A stretch of DNA of 7,913 bases from Nocardioides sp. GTDB lineage: Bacteria; Actinomycetota; Actinomycetes; Propionibacteriales; Nocardioidaceae. The stretch is from the NCBI GenBank assembly GCA_003519585.1, contig DOWL01000167.1, positions 1 to 7,913 on the forward strand, read 5' to 3'. The translations under genes were made by a program, and so were the position numbers. Positions 1 through 6,801 of the stretch are shown here, one piece after another; position 1 is the stretch's first letter; each line of letters opens with the position of its first letter. Below the pieces are notes generated by a model that saw only the letters and a list, made by a program, of their open reading frames with translations, did not search any database and was not told the DNA's origin.

Positions 1-36
1 TCGGCGCGCGGCCCGGCCCGCAGGGCCACACCCGAC

Positions 37-61
37 CTGGGTGCCACGAGCGCAGACCCAG
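37..61. repeat. Inverted repeat CTGGGT/ACCCAG in the left non-coding end
   Basis: A 6-bp perfect stem with a 13-nt loop (37-42 pairing with 56-61). Nearby, GGCCC (15-19) and GGGCC (23-27) form another hairpin. In the plus direction the first is followed by a moderately AT-rich ACTTAACTTT, so a terminator for an unseen plus-strand gene is possible. Otherwise positions 1-93 hold no recognisable gene. Confidence 0.4.
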
Positions 62-75
62 ACTTAACTTTCACC

Positions 76-89
76 CTGCCGATAGGCAG
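76..89 (-). terminator. Small hairpin just after the DUF3040 stop codon
   Basis: CTGCC and GGCAG form a perfect 5-bp stem with a 4-nt loop, starting 4 nt after the TGA stop (94-96), and two G-U pairs could extend it. No T-run follows on the minus strand, so it is at best a weak or factor-assisted terminator or an mRNA-stabilising hairpin. Confidence 0.35.
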
Positions 90-93
90 AAGC

Positions 94-558
94 TCAGAAT
101 CCACCTTGTTCGCGGCGGCGACGCCAGCGGTCTTCCATCCGCTCCATGAAGGAGCTGGAGTTGCGGGGGGTGGAGCCGCCCTTGCGGCGGAGCTTGCCGG
201 AGCGGCCGCCGTCGATGACGGTGAAGCCGCGGGAGGGGTGCATCGCGCTGCGCGGGTCGGCGGGTGCCGAAGCGGCCTGCTGTCCGCGGATCGCGGTGAG
301 TGCGATGGTCGCCGAGCCGAGCATCACTACGAAGCCGGCGATGCCGATGGCGAAGCCGACCGCGCCCTTGCCACTCATCACTCCGCCCATGAGCAGCGCG
401 ACGCCGAGGACGAAGACGACGCCGGCGGCGATGGCGCGCCGACGTGCCGAGCGACGCAGCGAGGTGCCACGGAGCGTGGAGGCGAACTTCGGGTCCTCTT
501 CGACGAGGGCGCGCTCCATCTGCTCGAGCAGTCGCAGCTCCTCTTCGGAGAGTGGCAC
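94..558 (-). CDS. DUF3040 family two-pass membrane protein
   Basis: This 154-residue protein begins with the family signature PLSEEELRLLEQMERAL followed by EDPKFASTLRG (residues 2-31), an acidic amphipathic stretch. A basic RRSARRR precedes transmembrane helix 1 (about 42-61); helix 2 is about 65-90. The tail is hydrophilic, with RKGGSTPRNSSS and MEDRWRRRR. Positive charges at both flanks suggest both ends lie in the cytoplasm. The GTG at 558 was chosen because GGAGG (564-568) sits 5 nt upstream and the family signature starts there; a TTG at 588 would add ten residues without a clear site. The function is unknown; in actinobacteria such genes often lie beside mraZ and the division/cell-wall cluster. 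It is 133 bp from dinB, much further than the gaps in the upstream block, so it may have its own promoter. Confidence 0.9.
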   Translation of the reverse strand: MPLSEEELRLLEQMERALVEEDPKFASTLRGTSLRRSARRRAIAAGVVFVLGVALLMGGVMSGKGAVGFAIGIAGFVVMLGSATIALTAIRGQQAASAPADPRSAMHPSRGFTVIDGGRSGKLRRKGGSTPRNSSSFMERMEDRWRRRREQGGF

Positions 559-691
559 CGGTGCCTCCGCAGGGGTCCGGGCGCGCAAAGCGCGGCGGGT
601 GGATGTGGGTCAAGTGTAGGCAGGGGGTCCTCGCTGCACTAGCAGTGTTCACAACATTTAGTACTCGGGAGTAGAACGAGCCCTTCGTGAG
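559..691. other. Gap between dinB and the DUF3040 gene, with possible weak promoter
   Basis: The 133-bp spacer has no credible gene. On the minus strand TACACT (613-618) could be a -10 element about 55 nt before the GTG, but no good -35 accompanies it. Small inverted repeats are present: TACTC/GAGTA (662-673) and CACT/AGTG around 636-646. The spacer is less GC-rich than the genes, as a regulatory gap would be. No LexA motif is present. Confidence 0.4.
564..568 (-). promoter_or_regulatory. Ribosome binding site of the DUF3040 gene
   Basis: GGAGG on the minus strand, 5 nt upstream of GTG at 558. It favours this start over the TTG at 588. Confidence 0.75.
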
Positions 692-1972
692 CTACCCGAC
701 AGGGTGCCGCGCGGCCGGCTTCGGACCGCCCGGGGGACCGTCCGGAGGAGTTCCGTGGTGACGCTCTTCGCGATCGATGAGGCTGGCCGGGCGGACCGCC
801 GAACTGCCGAATCGGAGCGTCGCGCGGTCGACGGCCCGATCGGCCTCCGACCATCCTCGCTCCCGCTCGCCGAGGACGCCCTGACGGTGCACCGTGGCGC
901 GTGGGACCAGCCCCTCGACCCGGACCCCCACCAGCCGCAGCCGAGCACGTTGCAGCCCGAGTGCGTCGTAGAGACGGACCGCGGCGCCATAGATCTCCTG
1001 GGTCAGGTCGGTTGCCTCGGGAACCGTGCGCGCCCTCGTGATGGTGGTGAAGTCGGCGAAGCGCACCGTGATCGAGACCGTCCGCCCGGCCACCCCAGCC
1101 ACCCGCATCCGCTGGGTGACCTTCGCGGTGAGGGCGAGCAGCTCGCGCAGGATCACCTCGCGGTCGTCGATGTCGCGGCCGAAGGTCTCCTGAGCCCCCA
1201 TGGACTTGTCGGGGTCGCCGCCGTGGCCGAAGACGCTGACCCGTCCCGGACTCACCTCCCGGGTGTCGCTCCCCCAGGCCAGCTCGTGGAGCTGGCGGCC
1301 CAGTCCGTCGCCGACCGCCCGCTGCAGGGTGCGCAGCGGGGTATGCGCGACGTCGCCGACCGTGACCAGTCCCAGCCGGTGCAGCAGCGCCTGGGTCTTC
1401 TCACCGACGCCGTACAGCTCCCCCACGTCGAGCGGGTGCAGGAACGAGGTGATCTCGTCGGGGGGTACGACGAGGACGCCGTCTGGTTTGGCGCGGCGGC
1501 TGGCCAACTTGGCCACCGAGATCGAGGCCGCCACACCGACCGAGCAGGTGATCCCCTGCTCGTCGTGGATCCGGGCCCGGAGCTGCTCGGCGATCTCGGG
1601 CGGTGACCCCAGCCGACGGATGGAGCCGCGGACGTCGAGGAACGCCTCGTCGAGGGAGACCACCTCGACCTGTGGTGTCACCCGGCGGAAGTTCTCTATC
1701 ACGGCGGCCGAGACCGTGCTGAACACCTCGTGGTCGGCGAAGACGCGGACCGCGTGTGGGCACAGCCGCCGGGCGCGCGTGGAGGGCATGCCGGAGCGGA
1801 CACCGAAGGCGCGCGCGTGGTAGTTGGCCGAGAGGATCACCCCTCGGTAGCCGCCGCCCACGATGACGGGTACGTCGCGCAGCTCGGGTCGGTCGCGGGT
1901 CGCCACGGAGGCATAGAAGGCGTCCATGTCGACGTGGAGGATCGGGGTGGCCGGAACGCTCGCGGCGGTCAC
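692..1972 (-). CDS. dinB: DNA polymerase IV, Y-family translesion polymerase
   Basis: This 426-residue Y-family polymerase copies past damaged template bases. Palm motifs are intact: HVDMDAFYASV (D15, D17) and VSLDEAFLDV (D108, E109). The nucleotide-binding region YHARAFGVRSGMP (51-63) and AKLASRRAKPDG (154-165) are also present. Y20 aligns with the steric-gate residue F13 of E. coli DinB. The helix-hairpin-helix thumb region is LYGVGEKTQALLHRLGL (187-202), and the little-finger domain spans about 250-355. Near the C-terminus, RQGVLGE (363-369) sits where relatives often carry a QLxL clamp-binding peptide, but here it is degenerate. The last 25 residues form a Pro/Gly/Arg-rich tail. GTG at 1972 has GGAGG (1979-1983) 6 nt upstream. 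Unlike ImuB, the catalytic residues are conserved, so activity is expected. DinB is the last gene of the probable SOS operon, 45 bp after the methyltransferase gene. Confidence 0.95.
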   Translation of the reverse strand: MTAASVPATPILHVDMDAFYASVATRDRPELRDVPVIVGGGYRGVILSANYHARAFGVRSGMPSTRARRLCPHAVRVFADHEVFSTVSAAVIENFRRVTPQVEVVSLDEAFLDVRGSIRRLGSPPEIAEQLRARIHDEQGITCSVGVAASISVAKLASRRAKPDGVLVVPPDEITSFLHPLDVGELYGVGEKTQALLHRLGLVTVGDVAHTPLRTLQRAVGDGLGRQLHELAWGSDTREVSPGRVSVFGHGGDPDKSMGAQETFGRDIDDREVILRELLALTAKVTQRMRVAGVAGRTVSITVRFADFTTITRARTVPEATDLTQEIYGAAVRLYDALGLQRARLRLVGVRVEGLVPRATVHRQGVLGERERGWSEADRAVDRATLRFGSSAVRPASLIDREERHHGTPPDGPPGGPKPAARHPVG

Positions 1973-1978
1973 CTCGTG

Positions 1979-1983
1979 CCTCC
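1979..1983 (-). promoter_or_regulatory. Ribosome binding site of dinB
   Basis: GGAGG on the minus strand, 6 nt upstream of the GTG start at 1972; it supports this start codon. Confidence 0.75.
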
Positions 1984-2017
1984 GGGTCGCCCCAGCCCGG
2001 CCCGACCATCGCGCGGG

Positions 2018-2755
2018 TCAGCGCTTGGCGATGACGTGTAGCTGGGTCGCCAAGGGGAGGTACTCGGGCCGGTCCGAGACCGCGCGCTCCAGCTCCAGGA
2101 GCGCTGCCGCGCCGCCGGGCTCGAGGTCGAGGAGCGAACCGGGCACGAGGTCGGCGAAGACGCGGACCGCGTGCACCGAGCCGACCTCGAAGCCGGCGTC
2201 GGCGAGCAGCGTCCGCGCCTCGTCGGCGGTGAACCTGGCCATCGCCCGGGGGCCGGTGCGGGCGGCGCCGGCCGGGTCGGTGAGGAGGGCCAGGGCCTGG
2301 GGGAAGTGGCCGGCCATCGCCCGGGCGACGACCGCCGCGTGGCGTTGGGCGACCAGCAGCGAGAGGGTGCCGCCGGGACGGAGTCGGTCGCGGATCGCGC
2401 CGAGCGCGGCCGCGGGATCGTCGACGACCTCGAGCACACCGTGGCACAGCACGACGTCGAGGCCGGGCTCGACGAGCGTGGCCAGGTCGGAGAGATCACC
2501 CTGGAGTCCCTCGACGGTGACCCCGATCTCGCGGGCGCGCCGGCCGAGGGCGGCCAGCGCGTCGGGGCTGGGGTCGACCACCGTGACCCGATGGCCGAGC
2601 TCGGCCAACTGGACCGCGAACCCTCCGGTCCCGCCGCCCACATCGACGATGCGGGCCTCTCGCCCGGCCGGACCGCCGGACTCGCCGAGGGTCTGCTCCA
2701 GCGCCTCCCACACGACGGCGGTGCGGACACTGCGGCGACGTTCGCTGGCCGACAT
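2018..2755 (-). CDS. CmoM/SmtA-like SAM-dependent methyltransferase
   Basis: This 245-residue class I methyltransferase has motif I IVDVGGGTGGFAVQLAELG (residues 36-54), the acidic residue that binds the SAM ribose in VTVVDPSPDAL (D61), GDLSDL (86-91), and the post-motif segment LRPGGTLSLLV (125-135). The second half closely follows E. coli CmoM (SmtA), as recalled: HGVLEVVDDP (105-114), a buried MAGHFPQAL (147-155), LLADAGFEVGSVHAVRVFADLV (183-204), ALLELE (218-223) and HVIAKR at the C-terminus. CmoM methylates 5-carboxymethoxyuridine at the tRNA wobble position. The substrate here is not proven, and the native pathway for that nucleoside may be absent in this organism. ATG at 2755 is preceded by a weak AGGG (2764-2767) 8 nt upstream. 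It lies 30 bp after dnaE2 and 45 bp before dinB, so probable co-transcription puts it under SOS control; orthologues also seem to accompany dinB in other actinobacteria. Confidence 0.85.
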   Translation of the reverse strand: MSASERRRSVRTAVVWEALEQTLGESGGPAGREARIVDVGGGTGGFAVQLAELGHRVTVVDPSPDALAALGRRAREIGVTVEGLQGDLSDLATLVEPGLDVVLCHGVLEVVDDPAAALGAIRDRLRPGGTLSLLVAQRHAAVVARAMAGHFPQALALLTDPAGAARTGPRAMARFTADEARTLLADAGFEVGSVHAVRVFADLVPGSLLDLEPGGAAALLELERAVSDRPEYLPLATQLHVIAKR

Positions 2756-2769
2756 GGGGTCAACCCTAG

Positions 2770-2790
2770 TGTCGTCATCGTGTCGTCATC
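2770..2790. repeat. 11-bp tandem repeat at the dnaE2 stop codon
   Basis: The unit TGTCGTCATCG (2770-2780) is followed by ten bases of a second copy (2781-2790). The dnaE2 TGA stop (2786-2788) lies in one copy, and the other copy carries the same triplet 11 bp downstream. Confidence 0.7.
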
Positions 2791-5700
2791 CCGCGCTCCC
2801 GGGGCTGCGGTGCCAGAGCTTGCGGGCGACCTCTCTGGTGTCCTCGCCGGCGGGCTTGATGTCGGAGTAGGGGGACATCGCGAAGCCGCTGGAGTGCAGC
2901 AGGACCCGGCGCCGGCCCATGCCGCCCGCGGTGTCGTGGTCCGACGGCGGGCGGGCGCCGGCGGGCGCGACCCCCACGGCCCCGAACCCTTCGGGAACGA
3001 CGGCAAGTCGTTCGCGGACCGCCTCGATCCCGTCACGCTCCCAGATCGCGGCCAGCACGGGCAGCTCCCAGCAGCCCGTCGCGCGCACGGAGACGCCGCG
3101 GTAGCCGGTGCGGCGCAGCTCGCCGCGCACCACCAGCAGCCAGGAGTGGAACACCGTGGCGGCGTACGGGCCCTGGGCGTCCTCGAAGAAGGTGGCGTCG
3201 ACCGGACCGGTGGAGTCGTCGAGGGTCAAGAAGATCACCCGACGGCCCGAGCGGATCGGCGGCGTCTGGGTGGCGACCTTGACCCCGGCGACCAGCAGCT
3301 CGGCCTTGCTGCGCTGGCGGAGTAGGTCGTCGCTGCGGACCACCCCGAGCTCGTCGAGGAAGGCGGCGTAGGAGTCGACGATGTGCCGGCTGGCGTCGAG
3401 GCCGAGGATCTCGAGCTCCGCCTTCATCCGCTCCTCCGGGGTCAGCTCAGGAAGCCCGGACACCTCTCCCTCGGCAGGCTCGTCGCCCAGCTCGAGGGCG
3501 AGCTGGACGGAGTCCACCGGGGGCGGCGGCGCGGTCGCCTGGGATTGCGCAGCGGCCCGTGCCCAGACCCCGGCGTCACCGAGCGGGTGTCGTTCGAGCG
3601 GGGCGACCGTGTCGCGGACCCGCGGGTCGGAGCTGTTGCGGGCGGCCGCATCGTCGGCCTTGGCACGGGCGACGGAGCCCTCGCGACTACCCGACTGACT
3701 GCCGGACTGACTACCGACCTGACTGCTGGCCCGACCACCGGTGCCGCGCAGCGTGCGCCCGGCCAGCCCGCGCCCACGACCGGCCCTCTCGACGGCGCGG
3801 CTGTGCCGATCGAGCCCGGCCACCTGGAGGAGCAGATCACGCCGGGTCACCCGGCTGCGGCGGTGCACACCGTCGCCGGAGAGGTCGATGCCGTAGACGG
3901 CGTCGAAACCACCGGCGAGCACGAGTCGCTCCACGATCGGGCGGGAGACCCGCGCGCGCTGCCAGAAGTCGGTGAGCGAGTGGAAGGGGCGGGCCGCCAC
4001 GATCCGCTCCACCTCGCCCGCATTGATCCCCTTCACCTCGGCCAGGGCCAGTCGGATGCCGTCGCGGAGGGCGCCGTCGGCGTCGGGACCGACCCGCTGC
4101 ACGACGTACTCCTTCTCACTGGCGTTGACGTCGAGACCGAGGATCTCGATGCCGAACTGGCGAGCGTCGTTGAGGATCAGCCGCTTGGGGTACATCCCCG
4201 GGTCGTGGGTGAGCACCCCGGCCAGGAAGTGTGCCGGCCAGTGCGTCTTGAGCCACGCCGACTGGAAGGTGGGCAGCGCGAACGCCGCCGCGTGGGCCTT
4301 GCAGAAACCGAACGACGCGAATGCCTCGAGCACCCGCCAGAGCTGCTCGACCACCGGCAAGGGGTATCCGCGGCCCAGCGCGCGCGGGAAGAACCACAAC
4401 CGGGTGTCGGCCATCCCCTCGACGTCGCCGAGCGCGCGACGTCGTTCGTCGGCCTCGGCGAACGAGGTGCCGGCGAACCGGGCGATGATCTCGATGACCT
4501 GCTCGTGAAACACGACCACGCCCCGGGTGCCGCCGAGGATCGGCCGGAGGTCGTCGTGGAGGTAGGTCGGCGCCTTCCAGCCCTGCTTGCCCTCGAGATA
4601 GGGGGTGACCATGTCGCTCTTGACCGGGCCCGGCCGGAACAGCGAGATGTCGGTGATGATGTCCTCGAACGAGTCGAGCCCGGACTTGCCCACGAGTTCG
4701 CGCTGCCCGGGCGACTCGATCTGGAACATCCCGAGGGTCCGGGCCGAGGAGATCAGTTCGTAGGTCGCGGGATCGTCGAGTGGCACCTGCTGCTCGTCGT
4801 CGAGGTCGATCTCGAGGCCGTCGGTGCGCCGGATCTCGGCCACGGCGTGCGCCATCGAGGACTGCATCCGGATGCCGAGCACGTCGAGCTTGAGCAGCCC
4901 GAGATCCTCGACGTCGTCCTTGTCGAACTGGCTCATCGGGAAGCCGGCGAAGCTCGCCTCGACCGGCGTCCGGTCGAGCAGCGTGGCGTCGGAGAGGAGC
5001 ACGCCGCAGGGGTGGACGGCGACGTGCCTCGGCAGCCCGTCGAGCCGCTCGACGAGCTGGAACATCAGGTCGAGCCGGGTGTCGTCGAGGCCGCTGGCGC
5101 GCAGCTCGGGCAGCTCTCGCAGGGCGACCCGGGCATCGCGGGCCCGGATGTGCGGAAACGCCTTGGCGATCGTGTCGGTCTCGCTCGGCGGCATGCCGAG
5201 GGCGGCACCTACGTCGCGGACCGCGTGCCGGACGCGGTAGGTGTCCATCATCGAGACGCAGACGCACCGCTCGCCGCCGTAGCGGTCGAGGATCCGCTCG
5301 TAGACCTCGAGCCGCCGGGCCGACTCCACGTCGACGTCGATGTCGGGCAGGGCACCACGCAGTGGTGAGAGGAAGCGCTCCATCAGCAGGCGGTGCCGGA
5401 TCGGGTCGACGCCCGAGACACCGAGCAGGTAGTTGACCAGGCTGCCGGCACCCGAGCCCCGCGCCGCGCACCGCACCCCGAGGTCGCGGATCAGGTCGGT
5501 GACATCGCCGACGGTCAGGAAGTAGGAGGCATAGCCGAGCTCGCGGATCAGCTCGAGCTCGTCGTCGAGCCGCTTCCAGAGCACCGCCCGAGGGGCGGAG
5601 CCGTAGCGGTCGCCGATCGCGCCCTCGCAGCGTGCCCGGAGCAGTCCGTCGGCCTCGGTGGCGCCCGGCGTGATCCGGATGCCGTGGCTGCGTGCGGTGA

Positions 5701-6766
5701 GCTCGAACTCCGGGAAGTGCACCTCGCCGAGGCCCAGGTCGCGCCGCGGGTCGAGCGCGCATCGGTCGGCGACCGCGCGGGTGTGGGCGAGCAGCCGCTG
5801 CGCCTCGCGGACCGGATCGGCCGCGAGGCCGGAGAGCCGGACGATCTCCTCGGCGACCTCGGCCATCTGCTTGCCGGACTTGAGGAACCCCTCCGCATTG
5901 CGCCGGTCGACATGGCGGCGGTCGAGCGCGACCAACCGGCGCGCTGCGTCGAGGACGTCGACGGTGGCGGCGTCGCGGCGATCGGCGTAGCGGACCGCGT
6001 TGGTGAGCACGGTGCCGAGCCCGGCCTGCCGCGCCAGCCGCGCCATCCGGGCCGCATGCGCGGTGGTGCCCGGGCCCCAGCCGGTGCGCGGGTCGCCGGG
6101 CAGCCGATGCGAGACCAGCTCCACCTGGAGGTGCGGGCGCGGGACCAGCGCACGCCACGGCTCGAGGGCGGCCAGCGCAAGGTCGTCGCGGCGTCGCCCA
6201 CCCGGGCAGAGAGCTGCGCGGGCAAGCTCGGACCGAGGTCCGAGCAGCACGACCAGATGGCCGGCCACCACATGGTCGAGGAGCTCTCGCCCGAGGTCAC
6301 CACCGAGCCGGCCCTCGGCGAGGGCGCCCAGGTCGAGGACCGGGACGCCGCGCTCCCCCGCCAGGTGGGTGGCCGAGACCAGCCGGCACAGCGCCGCCCA
6401 GCCGGCCCGTCCGCCGCCGGCGCCATCGGCACTGGCCAGCACGGTCACCCGCGGCAGGCCCCCACCCGCCCCGGGGTCAGGATCGCGGTAGCTGCCTCCG
6501 CGCACCGGGGTCCGGGTGGCCCGGGCGGGGACATGGGGGGCGAGGGTCGGCGTGTGCGCGAGCTCGACGCCGAGCACCGGGCGGATGCCGGCGGCATAGC
6601 AGGCACGGGCGAACTTCACCGCGCCGTACGTCCCGTCGCGGTCGGTGAGGGCCAGCGTGTCCATCTCCTGTTCGGCCGCCCGCTCGACCAGCGTGTGCGG
6701 GTGCGAGGCGCCGTAGCGCAGCGAGTACCCCGAAGCGACGTGCAGATGGACGAACGGATCGGACAC
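2786..6766 (-). CDS. dnaE2: Error-prone DNA polymerase III alpha subunit DnaE2
   Basis: A 1326-residue C-family DNA polymerase for damage-induced translesion synthesis. In order: an N-terminal PHP domain (about 5-270, starting FVHLHVASGYS); the palm, with catalytic LPDIDVDVES (D477 and D479, matching E. coli DnaE D401/D403) and LKLDVLG (D628, matching D555); fingers (about 640-880, with FRPGPVKSDMV and FGFCKAHAAAFA); a helix-hairpin-helix area (about 905-960); a long low-complexity linker (about 965-1105); an OB fold (about 1155-1235); and the DnaE2-type C-terminus GEDTREVARKLWHRSPGSAG. The PHP site is degenerate: TDHD has become TDRD (R43) and TNDxHY has become TNAVRY (254-260), so proofreading by this domain is unlikely. 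It is longer than many DnaE2 proteins because of the linker and a Gly-rich insert near 85-120. GTG at 6766 was chosen because homology begins there. The frame stays open 134 codons upstream, but that part is Arg/Pro/Ser-rich and overlaps the HEPN gene. Ribosome binding is weak (AGG 9 nt upstream). Confidence 0.95.
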   Translation of the reverse strand: MSDPFVHLHVASGYSLRYGASHPHTLVERAAEQEMDTLALTDRDGTYGAVKFARACYAAGIRPVLGVELAHTPTLAPHVPARATRTPVRGGSYRDPDPGAGGGLPRVTVLASADGAGGGRAGWAALCRLVSATHLAGERGVPVLDLGALAEGRLGGDLGRELLDHVVAGHLVVLLGPRSELARAALCPGGRRRDDLALAALEPWRALVPRPHLQVELVSHRLPGDPRTGWGPGTTAHAARMARLARQAGLGTVLTNAVRYADRRDAATVDVLDAARRLVALDRRHVDRRNAEGFLKSGKQMAEVAEEIVRLSGLAADPVREAQRLLAHTRAVADRCALDPRRDLGLGEVHFPEFELTARSHGIRITPGATEADGLLRARCEGAIGDRYGSAPRAVLWKRLDDELELIRELGYASYFLTVGDVTDLIRDLGVRCAARGSGAGSLVNYLLGVSGVDPIRHRLLMERFLSPLRGALPDIDVDVESARRLEVYERILDRYGGERCVCVSMMDTYRVRHAVRDVGAALGMPPSETDTIAKAFPHIRARDARVALRELPELRASGLDDTRLDLMFQLVERLDGLPRHVAVHPCGVLLSDATLLDRTPVEASFAGFPMSQFDKDDVEDLGLLKLDVLGIRMQSSMAHAVAEIRRTDGLEIDLDDEQQVPLDDPATYELISSARTLGMFQIESPGQRELVGKSGLDSFEDIITDISLFRPGPVKSDMVTPYLEGKQGWKAPTYLHDDLRPILGGTRGVVVFHEQVIEIIARFAGTSFAEADERRRALGDVEGMADTRLWFFPRALGRGYPLPVVEQLWRVLEAFASFGFCKAHAAAFALPTFQSAWLKTHWPAHFLAGVLTHDPGMYPKRLILNDARQFGIEILGLDVNASEKEYVVQRVGPDADGALRDGIRLALAEVKGINAGEVERIVAARPFHSLTDFWQRARVSRPIVERLVLAGGFDAVYGIDLSGDGVHRRSRVTRRDLLLQVAGLDRHSRAVERAGRGRGLAGRTLRGTGGRASSQVGSQSGSQSGSREGSVARAKADDAAARNSSDPRVRDTVAPLERHPLGDAGVWARAAAQSQATAPPPPVDSVQLALELGDEPAEGEVSGLPELTPEERMKAELEILGLDASRHIVDSYAAFLDELGVVRSDDLLRQRSKAELLVAGVKVATQTPPIRSGRRVIFLTLDDSTGPVDATFFEDAQGPYAATVFHSWLLVVRGELRRTGYRGVSVRATGCWELPVLAAIWERDGIEAVRERLAVVPEGFGAVGVAPAGARPPSDHDTAGGMGRRRVLLHSSGFAMSPYSDIKPAGEDTREVARKLWHRSPGSAG
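3685..3727. repeat. Imperfect 12-bp tandem repeat inside dnaE2
   Basis: Roughly three and a half copies of a unit like GACTGACTGCCG occur here. On the minus strand they encode a Ser-Gln-Ser-Gly repeat (about residues 1014-1031 of DnaE2), part of the flexible linker before the OB fold. Such repeats can vary in copy number by slippage. Confidence 0.75.
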
Positions 6767-6772
6767 GAGAGG

Positions 6773-6801
6773 CGACCTAGCGACCTGGTGACCCGACCTA
6801 G
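6773..6801. repeat. Three near-identical 8-bp repeats at the HEPN/dnaE2 junction
   Basis: The plus strand reads CGACCTAG (6773-6780), CGACCTGG (6781-6788) and CGACCTAG (6794-6801). The rightmost copy contains the HEPN stop codon and the leftmost supplies the AGG that is the only ribosome-binding candidate for dnaE2. Confidence 0.7.

Noticed and set aside
641..674. Possible second LexA site in the dinB-DUF3040 gap (GTTCACAACA and TACTCGGGAGTA)
   Set aside because: Neither sequence fits TCGAAC-N4-GTTCGA; only single half-site-like pieces and a short inverted repeat are present.
1401..2447. Minus-strand frame overlapping dinB and the methyltransferase gene
   Set aside because: The translation is almost entirely Arg/Pro/Gly/Ala-rich and out of frame with two genes that have clear catalytic motifs.
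704..2870. Plus-strand frames opposite dinB and the methyltransferase gene (704-1606, 1926-2870, 2171-3325)
   Set aside because: They mirror the real minus-strand genes, show no family motif and have biased composition.
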